DNA of 64,000 nucleotides, taken from NCBI RefSeq assembly GCF_018853445.1, contig NZ_JABELD010000054.1, positions 1-64,000 on the forward strand, given 5' to 3'. The notes below the pieces were generated by a model. That model did not search any database, was not told the origin of the DNA, and saw only the letters and a program-made list of their open reading frames with translations. Positions 55,914-64,000 of the stretch are shown piece by piece. The stretch comes from Acidithiobacillus concretivorus (GTDB lineage Bacteria; Pseudomonadota; Gammaproteobacteria; Acidithiobacillales; Acidithiobacillaceae). Every line of letters starts with the position of its first letter. The stretch's first letter is position 1. A program made the translations under genes and the position numbers.

Positions 55914-57829
55914 GACAGCGATGCCTTCCAGAACTGCTGCACGGCCTCCAGATCGCTCACGCGCCGCATGGGTGGCAAACTTTCCAGAAAAACCTTGCCA
56001 TAACCTTTGCTGCGCAGGCGCGGATCGCAGAGCATGAGCACACCACGATCCGTTTCCGAGCGTATCAAGCGCCCTACGCCCTGGCGCAAGGCAATGACGG
56101 CCTGGGGTATTTGCAGCTCCCGAAAGGGGTCGCCGCCCGCTGCCTGACACTGCTCGGTACGTGCGCGCAAAATCGGATCAGAGGGGTTGGCAAAAGGCAG
56201 TTTATCAATAATAACCGAGGACAAAGCCTCTCCCTGCACATCCACACCTTCCCAGAAACTCGCCGCGCCCAGCAAGACCGCATTGCCCAGACTACGGAAA
56301 CGGTCCAGCAAGCGCGAACGCGGCATACTGCCCTGTACCAGCACGGGAAAGCCCAGTTGGCGGGGCAAAAAGGACGCGGCCTCCTGCAGGGCGCGATGAC
56401 TGGTAAACAGGATAAAAGTCCGCCCGGCACTGGCTTCAATCACTGGTATAGCGGCTTGCAAGCAGGCTGTCGTATAACCCGGATGACTGGGCTCAGGCAG
56501 GCCAGAGGGTAAATACAATAAAGATTGGCGGGCATAATCAAAAGGTGAAGCGGCATTGAAAGTCTGCGCGTCACGCAGACCCAGCGCCCGCTCGGTGACC
56601 GTAAAACTGTCCCCTACCCGCAAGGTCGCACTGGTCAACACCAGTGCCTCAATAGGCTCCAGCAGATATTTTTGCAGCGGTCCCGCCACATCCAGGGGGG
56701 TGGCGTGTAACTGCACAGTACGCGTTCTCTTTTCCTGCCAGAACACCATTTCAGGGGCATTATGCAGTAAAAAAAACTCGACGCTGGCCAGCAACGCCGC
56801 CCCCCGTGCTGCACATTGTTCTAATCCCTTGCCCCGCGCAGAAGCCTGCTGAAGGGCTTGCAGCAACGTCAGTCCAGCCTGACGTAAATGGATAAAAGCC
56901 GCCTCTTGGGGAGACCCTGGCGTCAGTGCCCACTGAACCCGGTCCTCACCAGCCCCAAGCGCAGTGCGCCAGGCACTGGTCGCCGTCTCCAGTTCGGCGG
57001 CGGCCAGCAGTAAAGGCGCGTCATCTGCCGCTTCGCCAAGGGCTTCCGCACGGCTGTCCCTAGCCCAGTCCCACAACTGATGACTGCTGAGTTGGCGGCC
57101 AAAATAACGGCCCGCCAGGTCAAAAACCTGATGGGCCTCATCCAGCACCATCGCTTCCACCCGGGGCAACAGGTCTCCCATACCATTGGCCTTGAGTGCC
57201 AAATCGGAAAAAAGCAGGTGGTGGTTCACCACCAGCAAATCGGCTTCCTGAGCCTTGCGCCGCGCTTCCACGACATGACAGCGCTGGTAATCAGGACATT
57301 CACTACCCAGACAATTATCCCGGGTTGAAGTGACCATCGGCCACACCGCCGAGTCTTCCGGAACCCCACTGACTTCCGCAATATCTCCCTCTCGGGTACG
57401 CCCCGACCAATCCACAATTTTTGCGAGAGGCGCCGCCAGCAGTGGAGCGACGCCCTCAATGCTGAACCGCTGGAGACGGTGCAGACAAAGATAGTTGGAC
57501 CGCCCCTTGAGACGGCTGACGCGCATCGGCTTACCCACCACATCCATGAGCAAGGGAATGTCTTTTTCGAGAATCTGGTCTTGCAGTGCCTTACTCCCGG
57601 TAGAAACCAGCACCTTGCGCCCGGAAAGCATGGCGGGCAACAAGTAGGCAAATGTTTTACCGGTGCCCGTACCCGCTTCAATCAATGCCACCCCACCCTG
57701 CTGCAAGGTGTGGGCAACCTGCGCGGCCATGGCCTGCTGCTGGGCACGCGCCCGAAACTGCGGCAGGCGTTGCGCCAAAGCCCCATTTTGTCCCAGATTT
57801 TCTGACCAGTCTGTTATTGTCACTGACAA
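55910..57829 (-). CDS. dinG: DinG/YoaA-family ATP-dependent helicase
   Basis: 639 residues. Walker A IEAGTGTGKTFAYLLPAM, four Fe-S cysteines between motifs Ia and II (LCLHRLQ, NCLGSECPDYQRCH), DEAH box VLDEAHQVFDLAG and C-terminal QGVGRLIRSETDRGVLML. XPD-like 5'-3' helicase in DNA repair. Starts at TTG 57829 or GTG 57823; no clear ribosome binding site. First gene of the dinG-tsaB-rimI-prfC operon. By length and motifs it is closer to YoaA than to E. coli DinG. Confidence 0.92.
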   Translation of the reverse strand: MSVTITDWSENLGQNGALAQRLPQFRARAQQQAMAAQVAHTLQQGGVALIEAGTGTGKTFAYLLPAMLSGRKVLVSTGSKALQDQILEKDIPLLMDVVGKPMRVSRLKGRSNYLCLHRLQRFSIEGVAPLLAAPLAKIVDWSGRTREGDIAEVSGVPEDSAVWPMVTSTRDNCLGSECPDYQRCHVVEARRKAQEADLLVVNHHLLFSDLALKANGMGDLLPRVEAMVLDEAHQVFDLAGRYFGRQLSSHQLWDWARDSRAEALGEAADDAPLLLAAAELETATSAWRTALGAGEDRVQWALTPGSPQEAAFIHLRQAGLTLLQALQQASARGKGLEQCAARGAALLASVEFFLLHNAPEMVFWQEKRTRTVQLHATPLDVAGPLQKYLLEPIEALVLTSATLRVGDSFTVTERALGLRDAQTFNAASPFDYARQSLLYLPSGLPEPSHPGYTTACLQAAIPVIEASAGRTFILFTSHRALQEAASFLPRQLGFPVLVQGSMPRSRLLDRFRSLGNAVLLGAASFWEGVDVQGEALSSVIIDKLPFANPSDPILRARTEQCQAAGGDPFRELQIPQAVIALRQGVGRLIRSETDRGVLMLCDPRLRSKGYGKVFLESLPPMRRVSDLEAVQQFWKASLS

Positions 57830-57907
57830 CGCCTGAATTTCATGCCTACTCCCGCTACGCGCTCTGTCCTGCTATTTTTACACAATTCCGCTATAAATAG
57901 GGCATTC

Positions 57908-58231
57908 ATGTATAAACGACGTGCACATATCCTCTTCTGGCATCCAAGCGAACCTGAAAAGGCGCAATATGCTGCCCAATTGGCCGCTGAACTTGGCGGT
58001 GAGTGGCTGATCGCCAAAGCCAATTCTGCAGAATACTTATGGCCCGATCTTTTTATTGCTCTGGACTGTGATGGGATACCTGATCTGCAACGGGCAGCCC
58101 ATACCCAATGCAAATTCTGGCCAGTTTCCGCCAAAGATTCTGAAAACGATCTGCGGGAGCGCATTCTGGGTGTCATCGGCGGTTTTCGCTTACTGGCCAG
58201 ACTGGATCAAAGTGCCCCGCCCCAAGCCTGA
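57908..58231 (+). CDS. Degenerate low-molecular-weight phosphatase/arsenate reductase-like protein
   Basis: 107 residues from ATG 57908; an upstream ATG at 57842 would add 22 residues. The order of elements follows LMW-PTP/ArsC: strand AHILFWHP, helix KAQYAAQLAAELGG, PDLFIALDCDG, then a Trp-Pro (KFWPVSA) and a final helix (ENDLRERILGVIGGFRLL). The CX5R phosphate loop is replaced by WHPSEPEKAQ, so catalysis is not expected. Divergent from dinG. Fold call is tentative. Confidence 0.5.
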   Translation: MYKRRAHILFWHPSEPEKAQYAAQLAAELGGEWLIAKANSAEYLWPDLFIALDCDGIPDLQRAAHTQCKFWPVSAKDSENDLRERILGVIGGFRLLARLDQSAPPQA

Positions 58232-58363
58232 GACTGGGTAAACCGGTTGGCCCTTTCGGAACCAGACGCCTTGTTCCGATTGTTCAAATAGGCCCAAAAG
58301 TCTAAAATTATGTGTAAGTTGGCGCATTCTGAACGCGAGCATTATGGCCTCTGCAGATAGATA

Positions 58364-58389
58364 AAAAGCCCGGAATTTTCGGGCTTAAT
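58364..58389. terminator. Hairpin with A/T flanks, probably bidirectional
   Basis: AAGCCCG-GAATTTT-CGGGCTT, with an A run on the left and AATTATT on the right. It separates the phosphatase-like gene from ccsA. The remaining sequence of 58232-58457 shows nothing else. Confidence 0.6.
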
Positions 58390-58457
58390 TATTGCTTAAA
58401 GCCCTTATAAAATTGTAAACAGATGCCAAACACTACCGCGAAACAGGAGCCAACAAG

Positions 58458-59627
58458 ATGTCAGCGCAACTCCAATCACCCTATTTTTCACTCAAAGAAC
58501 CTTCATCCATAGAAAACTCCAAAGCGCAGCGTATTGCCTGGGCCATTTTTCTGAGTGTCGGCGCCATTGCCACATGGGCCATATTTCGTGCTGAATTCTG
58601 GATGTGGCAATTTATCATCCTCGGCATGTGGTATGTCGGCCTTATGTGGTTTGGTCTGAAATGGCCTGCTTTCCGGGTATTGTTTCTGGTCGTCATGGCC
58701 ATTTCCGGCACTGGGGTAGGGCTTTATCAATGGGGTTTCACAACTCACGACAGCCTCGCAATCCGCTACTTTTTTCATAGTAATGCGATGTTTTACTGGA
58801 TGAGTGGCGCAATTTTGCTCAGTGCCGTCGGTTACTATTTGTATTTATTTGCCGGTAATCAGAATGCGGGTAACTGGGGGCATCGCCTAGCCTGGATTGC
58901 TGTTGTTCTGGGCTTTGCCGGTCTGGCTATTCGTTGGCGCGAAACCTATATCGGCCACCCATCCTGGGGACATATTCCCGTCAGCAATATTTATGATGTG
59001 ATGGTGTTGTTTTGTGCGACCACCATCCTGTTTTACTTGTTTCACGAAAATCGCACAGAAAACCGGGGGCTTGGAGCTTTTGTTCTGCCTTTGGTGCTGG
59101 TTGCTGATATTTTTCTGATCTGGGTGGGCGCGGCGTATCATTTGAACCGTATTCAACCACTGATTCCGGCATTGCAGAGCTTCTGGATGAAAATCCATGT
59201 ACCCTCCATGTTCATTGCCTACGCCAATTTTTATATTTCAGCCATGGCCGGTTTGGCCTATTTGCTGAAAGAACGTGCCATCAGCAGCGGCAACTTCCTG
59301 CGTGATCGCCTGCCCAGCCTGGAACTACTGGACAAGACCTTTTCTGGAACCATCGCCTTCGGATTTTTGTTTTTTACGGTCGGCACCATTCTCGGTGCGG
59401 TCTGGGCAGCCAAGGCCTGGGGGGGATTCTGGTCCTGGGACCCCAAGGAAACCTGGGCCCTGATTGTCTGGCTGAATTATGCCGGCTTCCTGCACGCCCG
59501 CAGTCAGCGTAACTGGGAAGGACGCCCCATGGCCTGGTGGGCCTTCATCAGCCTGATCGTCGTCACCTTCTGTTTCATCGGTGTCGATTTGTTCCTGGGC
59601 GGGCTGCATTCCTACGGCAAACTCTGA
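58458..59627 (+). CDS. ccsA: System II cytochrome c biogenesis protein CcsA
   Basis: 389 residues, multi-helix membrane protein. The haem-handling WWD-type motif is WGGFWSWDPKETWALIVWLN, with conserved histidines HVPSMFIAYANFY upstream and LHARSQRNWEG downstream. CcsA with CcsB/ResB delivers and attaches haem to apocytochromes c in the periplasm. Usually ccsB is adjacent; here the gene stands alone in the window and its partner must lie elsewhere. Confidence 0.93.
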   Translation: MSAQLQSPYFSLKEPSSIENSKAQRIAWAIFLSVGAIATWAIFRAEFWMWQFIILGMWYVGLMWFGLKWPAFRVLFLVVMAISGTGVGLYQWGFTTHDSLAIRYFFHSNAMFYWMSGAILLSAVGYYLYLFAGNQNAGNWGHRLAWIAVVLGFAGLAIRWRETYIGHPSWGHIPVSNIYDVMVLFCATTILFYLFHENRTENRGLGAFVLPLVLVADIFLIWVGAAYHLNRIQPLIPALQSFWMKIHVPSMFIAYANFYISAMAGLAYLLKERAISSGNFLRDRLPSLELLDKTFSGTIAFGFLFFTVGTILGAVWAAKAWGGFWSWDPKETWALIVWLNYAGFLHARSQRNWEGRPMAWWAFISLIVVTFCFIGVDLFLGGLHSYGKL

Positions 59628-59675
59628 ATTGTCAGCCATGCGGCTGTGGGCCGGGAAGCTAAGCATCAAAAAAAC

Positions 59676-59706
59676 AACCCGCAGCTTCAAGTCTGCGGGT
59701 TTTTTA
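59676..59706. terminator. Bidirectional terminator between ccsA and the NlpC/P60 gene
   Basis: AACCCGCAG-CTTCAAGT-CTGCGGGTT, followed by TTTTT on the plus strand and preceded by an A run that gives T-runs on the minus strand. Serves two convergent genes. Confidence 0.88.
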
Positions 59707-59735
59707 TGAACAACACTCTGATCAATACAGCAACC

Positions 59736-60836
59736 TCAATAAGAGTTAGCTACCGGCAAACTGCGCGCGCCGTCATAATGCGCTGCCCAATAAGGATCAT
59801 TCAGGCTGCCAATCTGGACACCAGTGCGGGGTGTCTGGGCGCTGACGAAACGCTGGTGACCGATGTATATACCGACGTGAGAATAAGCCCGATGCATGGT
59901 ATCAAAAAACACCAGATCTCCGGGTTTAAGATTTTCCCGGGACACCTTGTGCAACTCCGCAGCCTGGGCATAAGAAGTGCGCGGCACCTGAATATCAAAT
60001 TTGGCCAGTATATATTTCACGAAGCCACTGCAATCAAAACCTGAAGCCGGACTCATCCCGCCCCAGCGGTACGGGGCACCAATAAACTTCAAGGCCGAAA
60101 CCACCATGGCCCGGGGCGAAAGCCAGGAATCCCCCGAAGACGACGAAACATTGCTCCCGGCATTATTTTGATCTGCCTGTTGTTGGGCGATAGCGTCTGC
60201 CAATTCCGCAGCAGCCTGAGGCCCGCTCGCGGCATCTCCACTGGACTCCAAAGCTTGCAGGGGGTGACGGGCCCAGTGGTAGGCCTGACTGGCGAACATT
60301 TCCAAGGCAATGCGCAAATGCGACTGTTCCGGTGCGGAAGTGGCGACCACTGCATCCACCGGTGCTGCCGCTGGCTTGACCGGAGAATCTGTAGTCATTG
60401 CGCTGGCTGCAAGACCGGTTTTCACTAGCACCAGGGATTGATCAACAAAGTCGGGGCTGGTGACAGAACTGGCAGGGGCATCCGGAAAAGAATGAATCGG
60501 ATATTGGTAATTTGTTACCGGCTGAGGTGCTGCACCTACCCCCGCAAATTCCACCGGGGAAAGATGCATCAATTGCAGGGCGGTTGGCGTCAAAGCCGTA
60601 TAATCCGCTGCTTTGAGTGGTAACACCTCATGCCTATGAGAAACTTTTCGCACCGATTTGACGGCATGATAATGTCTCGAATAGGGATGCTTGTGAGAGG
60701 ACTCGCGGTGATACCGGTGCGAATCCACTCGATGCGCCGTCGTCTTAACATGGTGTGGCGCGGCCTGAGCCACAGCAACACCTCCTGTACATAAACATAC
60801 CGCCAAAGCAATCTGCCAGCGATGCTTCTTCTTCAT
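59736..60836 (-). CDS. NlpC/P60 peptidoglycan endopeptidase with His-rich N-terminus
   Basis: 366 residues from ATG 60836 (GGAG upstream). Signal peptide (WQIALAVCLCTGGVAVAQAA), then about 45 residues with a dozen histidines (such as VDSHRYHRESSHKHPYSRHY), a low-complexity Ala/Ser linker, and an NlpC/P60 domain: PYRWGGMSPASGFDCSGFVK (catalytic Cys), YSHVGIYIG (His). It should cut peptide stems of peptidoglycan in the periplasm. The His-rich segment may bind metal; that is inference. Confidence 0.9.
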   Translation of the reverse strand: MKKKHRWQIALAVCLCTGGVAVAQAAPHHVKTTAHRVDSHRYHRESSHKHPYSRHYHAVKSVRKVSHRHEVLPLKAADYTALTPTALQLMHLSPVEFAGVGAAPQPVTNYQYPIHSFPDAPASSVTSPDFVDQSLVLVKTGLAASAMTTDSPVKPAAAPVDAVVATSAPEQSHLRIALEMFASQAYHWARHPLQALESSGDAASGPQAAAELADAIAQQQADQNNAGSNVSSSSGDSWLSPRAMVVSALKFIGAPYRWGGMSPASGFDCSGFVKYILAKFDIQVPRTSYAQAAELHKVSRENLKPGDLVFFDTMHRAYSHVGIYIGHQRFVSAQTPRTGVQIGSLNDPYWAAHYDGARSLPVANSY

Positions 60837-60960
60837 TCTTATCTCCAGAATCACCTGGGAATCGCCGCTGCGTAATCTGCCTAAGGGCTGATTATGCAGA
60901 GACATTGCCATTTCTCATAAAGTTGAAAGAGAAACTTCGAGGCTACCCCCTGAACCCAAC

Positions 60961-60985
60961 AAAAAAGCCGAACATTCGTTCGGCT
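60961..60985 (-). terminator. Intrinsic terminator with no assigned gene
   Basis: Minus strand: AGCCGAAC-GAAT-GTTCGGCT then TTTTTTG. No convincing minus-strand gene lies upstream between here and 61275; a 104-codon frame there would read through the hairpin and has no ribosome binding site. May end a small RNA. Confidence 0.75.
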
Positions 60986-61275
60986 CGATTAGTATTACCC
61001 CGACTATGGAACACGCGGGCCGACACTGAATCAAAACCACTGGCACCTTGGAGCGTCAAGCCCCAAATAACCAGACAGTTTTCTCCCGAATCAATTCGAA
61101 TATTAGCCATTAGTAAAATCGATGCTCCATAGTCCGTATTTGGGAATATAGGTGGAATCACCGAGACAGGCAAGGTCTGAAAAGCAATTTTTTGGCTTGA
61201 TTTCCGAAAAGTGCTTAAAACTGGCCTGAGTATTGCTTTAATACAAAGAGATAGCAAAAACCAAGGAGCGCATGC

Positions 61276-61908
61276 ATGTTCTCTTCTGCTTTAACAGGCA
61301 AAAAAAGTTGGCTCTTTTCCATGGGGTTAGCGTTTTCTATGGCCCTCGTGACGAGCGGCTTCAGCCCACCTGGCCAAGCCTCGACGCTGGGCCAGATGGC
61401 GGCCAGTTTTGCCCCAAAAAGCACAGCAACCAGCTCTGCACAGATCTGGCAGCGACTTAATGATGCCCGCTGGTTCGTCCAAGGTTCGGGGCCACACATC
61501 ATTTATTTAATATTTGATCCGAACTGCCCCTATTGCCACCTGCTCATCCAGGAACTGCAACCCCTGATTAAACCGGATCAACTCAGCATACGCTACGTTC
61601 CCGTAGGCTTTCTGGAACCTTCCAGTACTGGCAAGGCAGCCGCGATTCTGGAAGCGAAAAATCCACTGAAGGCCCTATGGGAAAATGAAAAAGGGTTTAC
61701 GGAAAAAGGTCATGATGGTGCTATTCAGGAAATTTTGCCCAGTACGGCTACTGAAAAAGCATTGAAAAACAACCTGAGCATACTCGAAGCCACCGGCCAG
61801 AAAACCGTCCCTACCATGCTTTACATGGATAGCCACAATCAGGCACAAATTGTCTGGCAGGTTCTTGATGCTAAAAATCTCGCCCAGACCCTAAAGGGAA
61901 TTCACTAA
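61276..61908 (+). CDS. DsbG/DsbC-like periplasmic thiol:disulfide protein
   Basis: 210 residues. Signal peptide (FSMGLAFSMALVTSG...GQAS), then a thioredoxin fold with active site FDPNCPYCHLLI and cis-Pro TVPTMLYM. It lacks the N-terminal dimerisation domain of DsbC/DsbG, so it is probably a monomeric oxidoreductase. The C-terminal motif resembles DsbG. AAGGAG precedes the start. The iron uptake operon follows after the repeat element. Confidence 0.85.
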   Translation: MFSSALTGKKSWLFSMGLAFSMALVTSGFSPPGQASTLGQMAASFAPKSTATSSAQIWQRLNDARWFVQGSGPHIIYLIFDPNCPYCHLLIQELQPLIKPDQLSIRYVPVGFLEPSSTGKAAAILEAKNPLKALWENEKGFTEKGHDGAIQEILPSTATEKALKNNLSILEATGQKTVPTMLYMDSHNQAQIVWQVLDAKNLAQTLKGIH

Positions 61909-61912
61909 CCGC

Positions 61913-62112
61913 ATCAGGAGCCGACGCTGGGCCGGGAAGCTTTGCCGCGACTTTGTCCCGCGCCGTGGTTATTCTTGGTGAAATCCTGCGCCCGTCAGGA
62001 GAGCTGTCTGAGCCCAAAGGGCGAGTTCTCTCCTGACAGCAGGATGAACCTTAGAACAACAGGCAAGGGACGTTGGCGCAAAAAGCCTCCCGGCCCAGCG
62101 CCGGCTCCTGAT
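61913..62112 (+). repeat. 200-bp element with long inverted terminal repeats
   Basis: ATCAGGAGCCGACGCTGGGC at 61913 and onward to AAGCTTTG pairs with 62079-62112, whose complement reads ATCAGGAGCCGGCGCTGGGC through GGCTTTTTG: about 32 bp with few mismatches. Inside, GTCAGGAGAG (61994) pairs with CTCTCCTGAC, and GCCC-AAA-GGGC lies at the tip, so the whole could fold as one long hairpin. Positions 62009-62086 recur at 3483-3560. MITE-like element or structured RNA; I match it to no known RNA family. Confidence 0.75.
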
Positions 62113-62138
62113 TCCCGCAAGAAAATAATCCGAAAATA

Positions 62139-62192
62139 TTGACATTGCCAACAACCTCTATAATATTAAGAATCATTATCGTTAATATTCTA
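62139..62192 (+). promoter_or_regulatory. feo promoter with Fur box
   Basis: TTGACA (62139-62144) with TAATAT/TATAAT around 62159-62166. Overlapping the start region, TTAAGAATCATTATCGTTAA (62166-62185) contains AATCATTATC, the right half of the Fur consensus. Fur with Fe2+ would repress the operon, as known for Acidithiobacillus feo genes. Confidence 0.75.
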
Positions 62193-62211
62193 ATAACGGA
62201 GCGTATCTGCA

Positions 62212-63462
62212 ATGTCTCGTCTGTCTTTTTCCGTGGCGACTGCACTTTGTGCGGCGTCTTTTCTGGGCTGTCCAGCAATCGGCTACGCGGATCATGCTGA
62301 CAGCAACCCGGAATCCTCCATACCCAACACCCCCGGACTTTCTGCCAAATACTTACCGGCATATACCCACATCGGCAATGGACTATCCTGGGCGGGGCAT
62401 CTGGACAGCGAAATTTTTTCCAATTTTTCGGGCGGAATCAAGCAGGCCAGTGAAGGCAATATTGTCGGGCAACTCGGGGCAGAATATGACACCGACAAAG
62501 CCGGTCTCTGGAAGGGCGGCAAATTCACCCTCTCCCTGATGGGCATTTATAGTAGTGGCATTCAGCAAAACTATAGTGGTGATATTCAGACTGCCAGTAA
62601 TATCTGGGCGCCCAATGCCATCCGTTTTTACGATGCCGCCTATCGACAACGCTGGAATGACTGGCTCAACACCCGGGTCGGTTATATGGACGTTAACTAT
62701 TATTTTGATGTTGCCGCCAATGCGCTGCAGTTGATCAACAGCTCTTTTGGCATGTCGCCCACCATCACGGTCAATGTTCCTGGTACTGCCACCTATCCCT
62801 ATTCTGGCCTCGGTCTGCTGGTCAGCACACACACGCAAAATGTGAGCAACAAATTGGCGATTTTTCAGGGTGATCCACAGCACCAGACCTCTGCTTTTGA
62901 ACGAGGGTACATGGCCTTGTGGGAAGGCGCTCTGCACTGGGGTCACAAAGCCGACGAAGACTTGGAGGACAATACCGATGAATATGGTCAATACGAATTA
63001 AAAATCGGCGCCTGGCGCTACCAGCAGGCTAACCCCGAACTTTATGGCTTATCACCCAGTACCGCTGGTGCCTATGGCATCATCGAAGGAAACTGGACGC
63101 TGGCGGGTGAACGCCAGCTCGGTGCATTCCTGCAGGCCGGGGCAGCGCCGCAAAACTTCAATCCAGTCCCCTGGTACCTGGGTGTGGGCTTGCGACTCGG
63201 GCATCCCTTTGCAGACCGCCCGGACGACAGCGTCTCCATTGGTATGGCCAGAGCGTGGCTACGCCCTGAGGCAGTCGCTGCGGGACTGGATGTGGAACCA
63301 TCCAGCATCCATCCCGCGGAAACCACCTATGAATTGACCTATCTGGCAAAAGTGACAGAGCACATCAATATTCAGCCGGATTTGCAATACATCCAGCATC
63401 CTTCCGGTTATTACCCGGATGCCCTGGTCGGTATTTTGCGCCTACACCTCGAATTTTTTTGA
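62212..63462 (+). CDS. feoP: Outer membrane porin of the feo operon (FeoP-type)
   Basis: 416 residues. Signal peptide (SVATALCAASFLGCPAIGYA), then alternating strands typical of an OprB-like carbohydrate-type porin barrel, ending in a terminal aromatic (RLHLEFF), the outer membrane sorting signal. A porin before feoAB, under a Fur box, is the arrangement described as feoP in Acidithiobacillus ferrooxidans and presumably admits Fe2+ to the periplasm. CGGAG lies 10 bases before the start. Confidence 0.85.
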   Translation: MSRLSFSVATALCAASFLGCPAIGYADHADSNPESSIPNTPGLSAKYLPAYTHIGNGLSWAGHLDSEIFSNFSGGIKQASEGNIVGQLGAEYDTDKAGLWKGGKFTLSLMGIYSSGIQQNYSGDIQTASNIWAPNAIRFYDAAYRQRWNDWLNTRVGYMDVNYYFDVAANALQLINSSFGMSPTITVNVPGTATYPYSGLGLLVSTHTQNVSNKLAIFQGDPQHQTSAFERGYMALWEGALHWGHKADEDLEDNTDEYGQYELKIGAWRYQQANPELYGLSPSTAGAYGIIEGNWTLAGERQLGAFLQAGAAPQNFNPVPWYLGVGLRLGHPFADRPDDSVSIGMARAWLRPEAVAAGLDVEPSSIHPAETTYELTYLAKVTEHINIQPDLQYIQHPSGYYPDALVGILRLHLEFF

Positions 63463-63753
63463 ATGTTGAATCAGGAAACCTATTCATCCATGAACACGCA
63501 CAATCTCACTTCTGAAAATCCATCACGCAGTCTGGATCAGTTATCCAGCGCCGCCTCCGCGCGCATTATCCGCATTACGGGTGATCGGGCCATGCAGCAA
63601 CGTCTGCAGATGCTGGGTATTCGCCCGGGCGTAGCGCTACATATTGTCCACGGCCCCAATAAACGGGGCGTAGTCATTCAAATCAACGGGGCACGTTTTG
63701 CCATCGGCAACAGCTTGGTCCAGAAAATATGGGTTACGGAGCTATCAGCATGA
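63463..63753 (+). CDS. feoA: Ferrous iron transport protein A
   Basis: 96 residues from the ATG immediately after the porin stop; ATG 63490 is an alternative. SH3-like FeoA core: [29 protein letters not shown] and [18 protein letters not shown]. FeoA interacts with FeoB. Its stop overlaps the feoB start (ATGA). Confidence 0.92.
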   Translation: MLNQETYSSMNTHNLTSENPSRSLDQLSSAASARIIRITGDRAMQQRLQMLGIRPGVALHIVHGPNKRGVVIQINGARFAIGNSLVQKIWVTELSA

Positions 63754-64000
63754 GCGCCTGTCATGAAAATCAAGGCAAAGCAGCCTCAGTCCTGTCTGAA
63801 CAAACCATTGTTCTTGCGGGTAACCCCAACTGCGGCAAGACCACGGTGTTCAACCTGCTCACCGGCGCCCACCAGCAGGTCGGCAACTGGCCGGGAGTCA
63901 CGGTAGAAAAACGCAGCGGCAGCCTGCTGCTGGCCAAAAAGAAAGTTTCGATTATCGATCTTCCCGGCATTTACAGCCTGATGGGTGGTGGCGGAGAGGA
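63750..64000 (+). CDS. feoB: Ferrous iron transporter B, N-terminus
   Basis: The first 83 residues: G1 [20 protein letters not shown], switch region [14 protein letters not shown] and G3 [10 protein letters not shown] of the N-terminal G domain. FeoB is the inner membrane Fe2+ permease. The gene continues beyond the window. Confidence 0.95.
   Translation, partial: MSACHENQGKAASVLSEQTIVLAGNPNCGKTTVFNLLTGAHQQVGNWPGVTVEKRSGSLLLAKKKVSIIDLPGIYSLMGGGGE

Noticed and set aside
60943-61257. 104-codon minus-strand frame
   Set aside because: It reads through a strong terminator hairpin, lacks a ribosome binding site and matches nothing recognisable.
62061-62100. GGGACG...GCAAAAAGCCTCCCGGCC looked like the 3' part of a cyclic-di-GMP-I riboswitch
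   Set aside because: The rest of the motif is absent and these bases are accounted for by the long inverted repeat.

Overview
The window looks like chromosomal DNA of an Acidithiobacillus-type acidophilic chemolithotroph. The evidence is a Fur-box-controlled porin-FeoA-FeoB ferrous iron operon, an aerobic ubiquinone pathway (ubiD, ubiH, a second ubi hydroxylase, ubiK), a system II cytochrome c haem handler and several sulfur/thiol redox proteins. This is an inference from gene content; no rRNA or species marker is present. Most genes are moderately GC-rich, with one very AT-rich exception at 26.0-27.7 kb.

Layout. 0-3.3 kb: a phosphate-starvation block with two clear Pho boxes, one before a PHS-type phosphate transporter and one before an ExbB/TolQ-like gene, with an atypical response regulator between them. 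3.3-6.1 kb: tRNA-Leu, an EnvZ/OmpR-like pair, and a gene-free stretch holding two copies of a 54-bp terminator-bearing repeat. 6.1-12.3 kb: orn, an oxidative trio (luciferase-like monooxygenase, SDR, AurF-like di-iron oxygenase), phosphoglucomutase, a YtxH protein and tRNA-Pro. 12.7-13.3 kb: a decayed RelE/HigB-type toxin with an intact antitoxin. 13.4-23.1 kb: a SulP transporter, then the minus-strand operon dapA-bamC-purB-purC-purL.

23.2-30.7 kb is an accessory zone ending at tRNA-Glu. It holds toxin-antitoxin loci (GNAT, Phd/PIN, HigB plus an HI1420-like antitoxin, BrnTA, MazEF), several of them broken by single in-frame stops. It also holds an AT-rich Mrr-type nuclease gene with the anatomy of an integron gene cassette (129-bp attC with two extrahelical bases), and a complete insertion sequence.

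30.8-40.4 kb: TrhA, an amidase and a long minus-strand array: ArsR-family regulator, TolC-like protein, membrane fusion protein, RND pump, YgaP-like membrane protein, rhodanese, glutaredoxin and thioredoxin. The regulator has two cysteines 66 residues apart, the spacing of the persulfide sensors SqrR and BigR, and a dyad lies between the -35 and -10 of the efflux promoter. I read this as a sulfur-responsive efflux and thiol-handling module.

40.5-49.4 kb: tRNA-Gly, SCP2/PhnD-like/ubiD, tcdA, tatD, then ubiH, a second ubi monooxygenase, ubiK and comM. 49.5-52.4 kb: a decayed type I restriction locus with an intact KilA-N gene inside it. 52.5-61.9 kb: a small membrane protein, a Sel1 protein, dinG-tsaB-rimI-prfC, a degenerate phosphatase-like protein, ccsA, an NlpC/P60 hydrolase and a DsbG-like protein. 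61.9-64 kb: a 200-bp inverted-repeat element, half of which is repeated near 3.5 kb, followed by the feo operon, which runs off the window edge.
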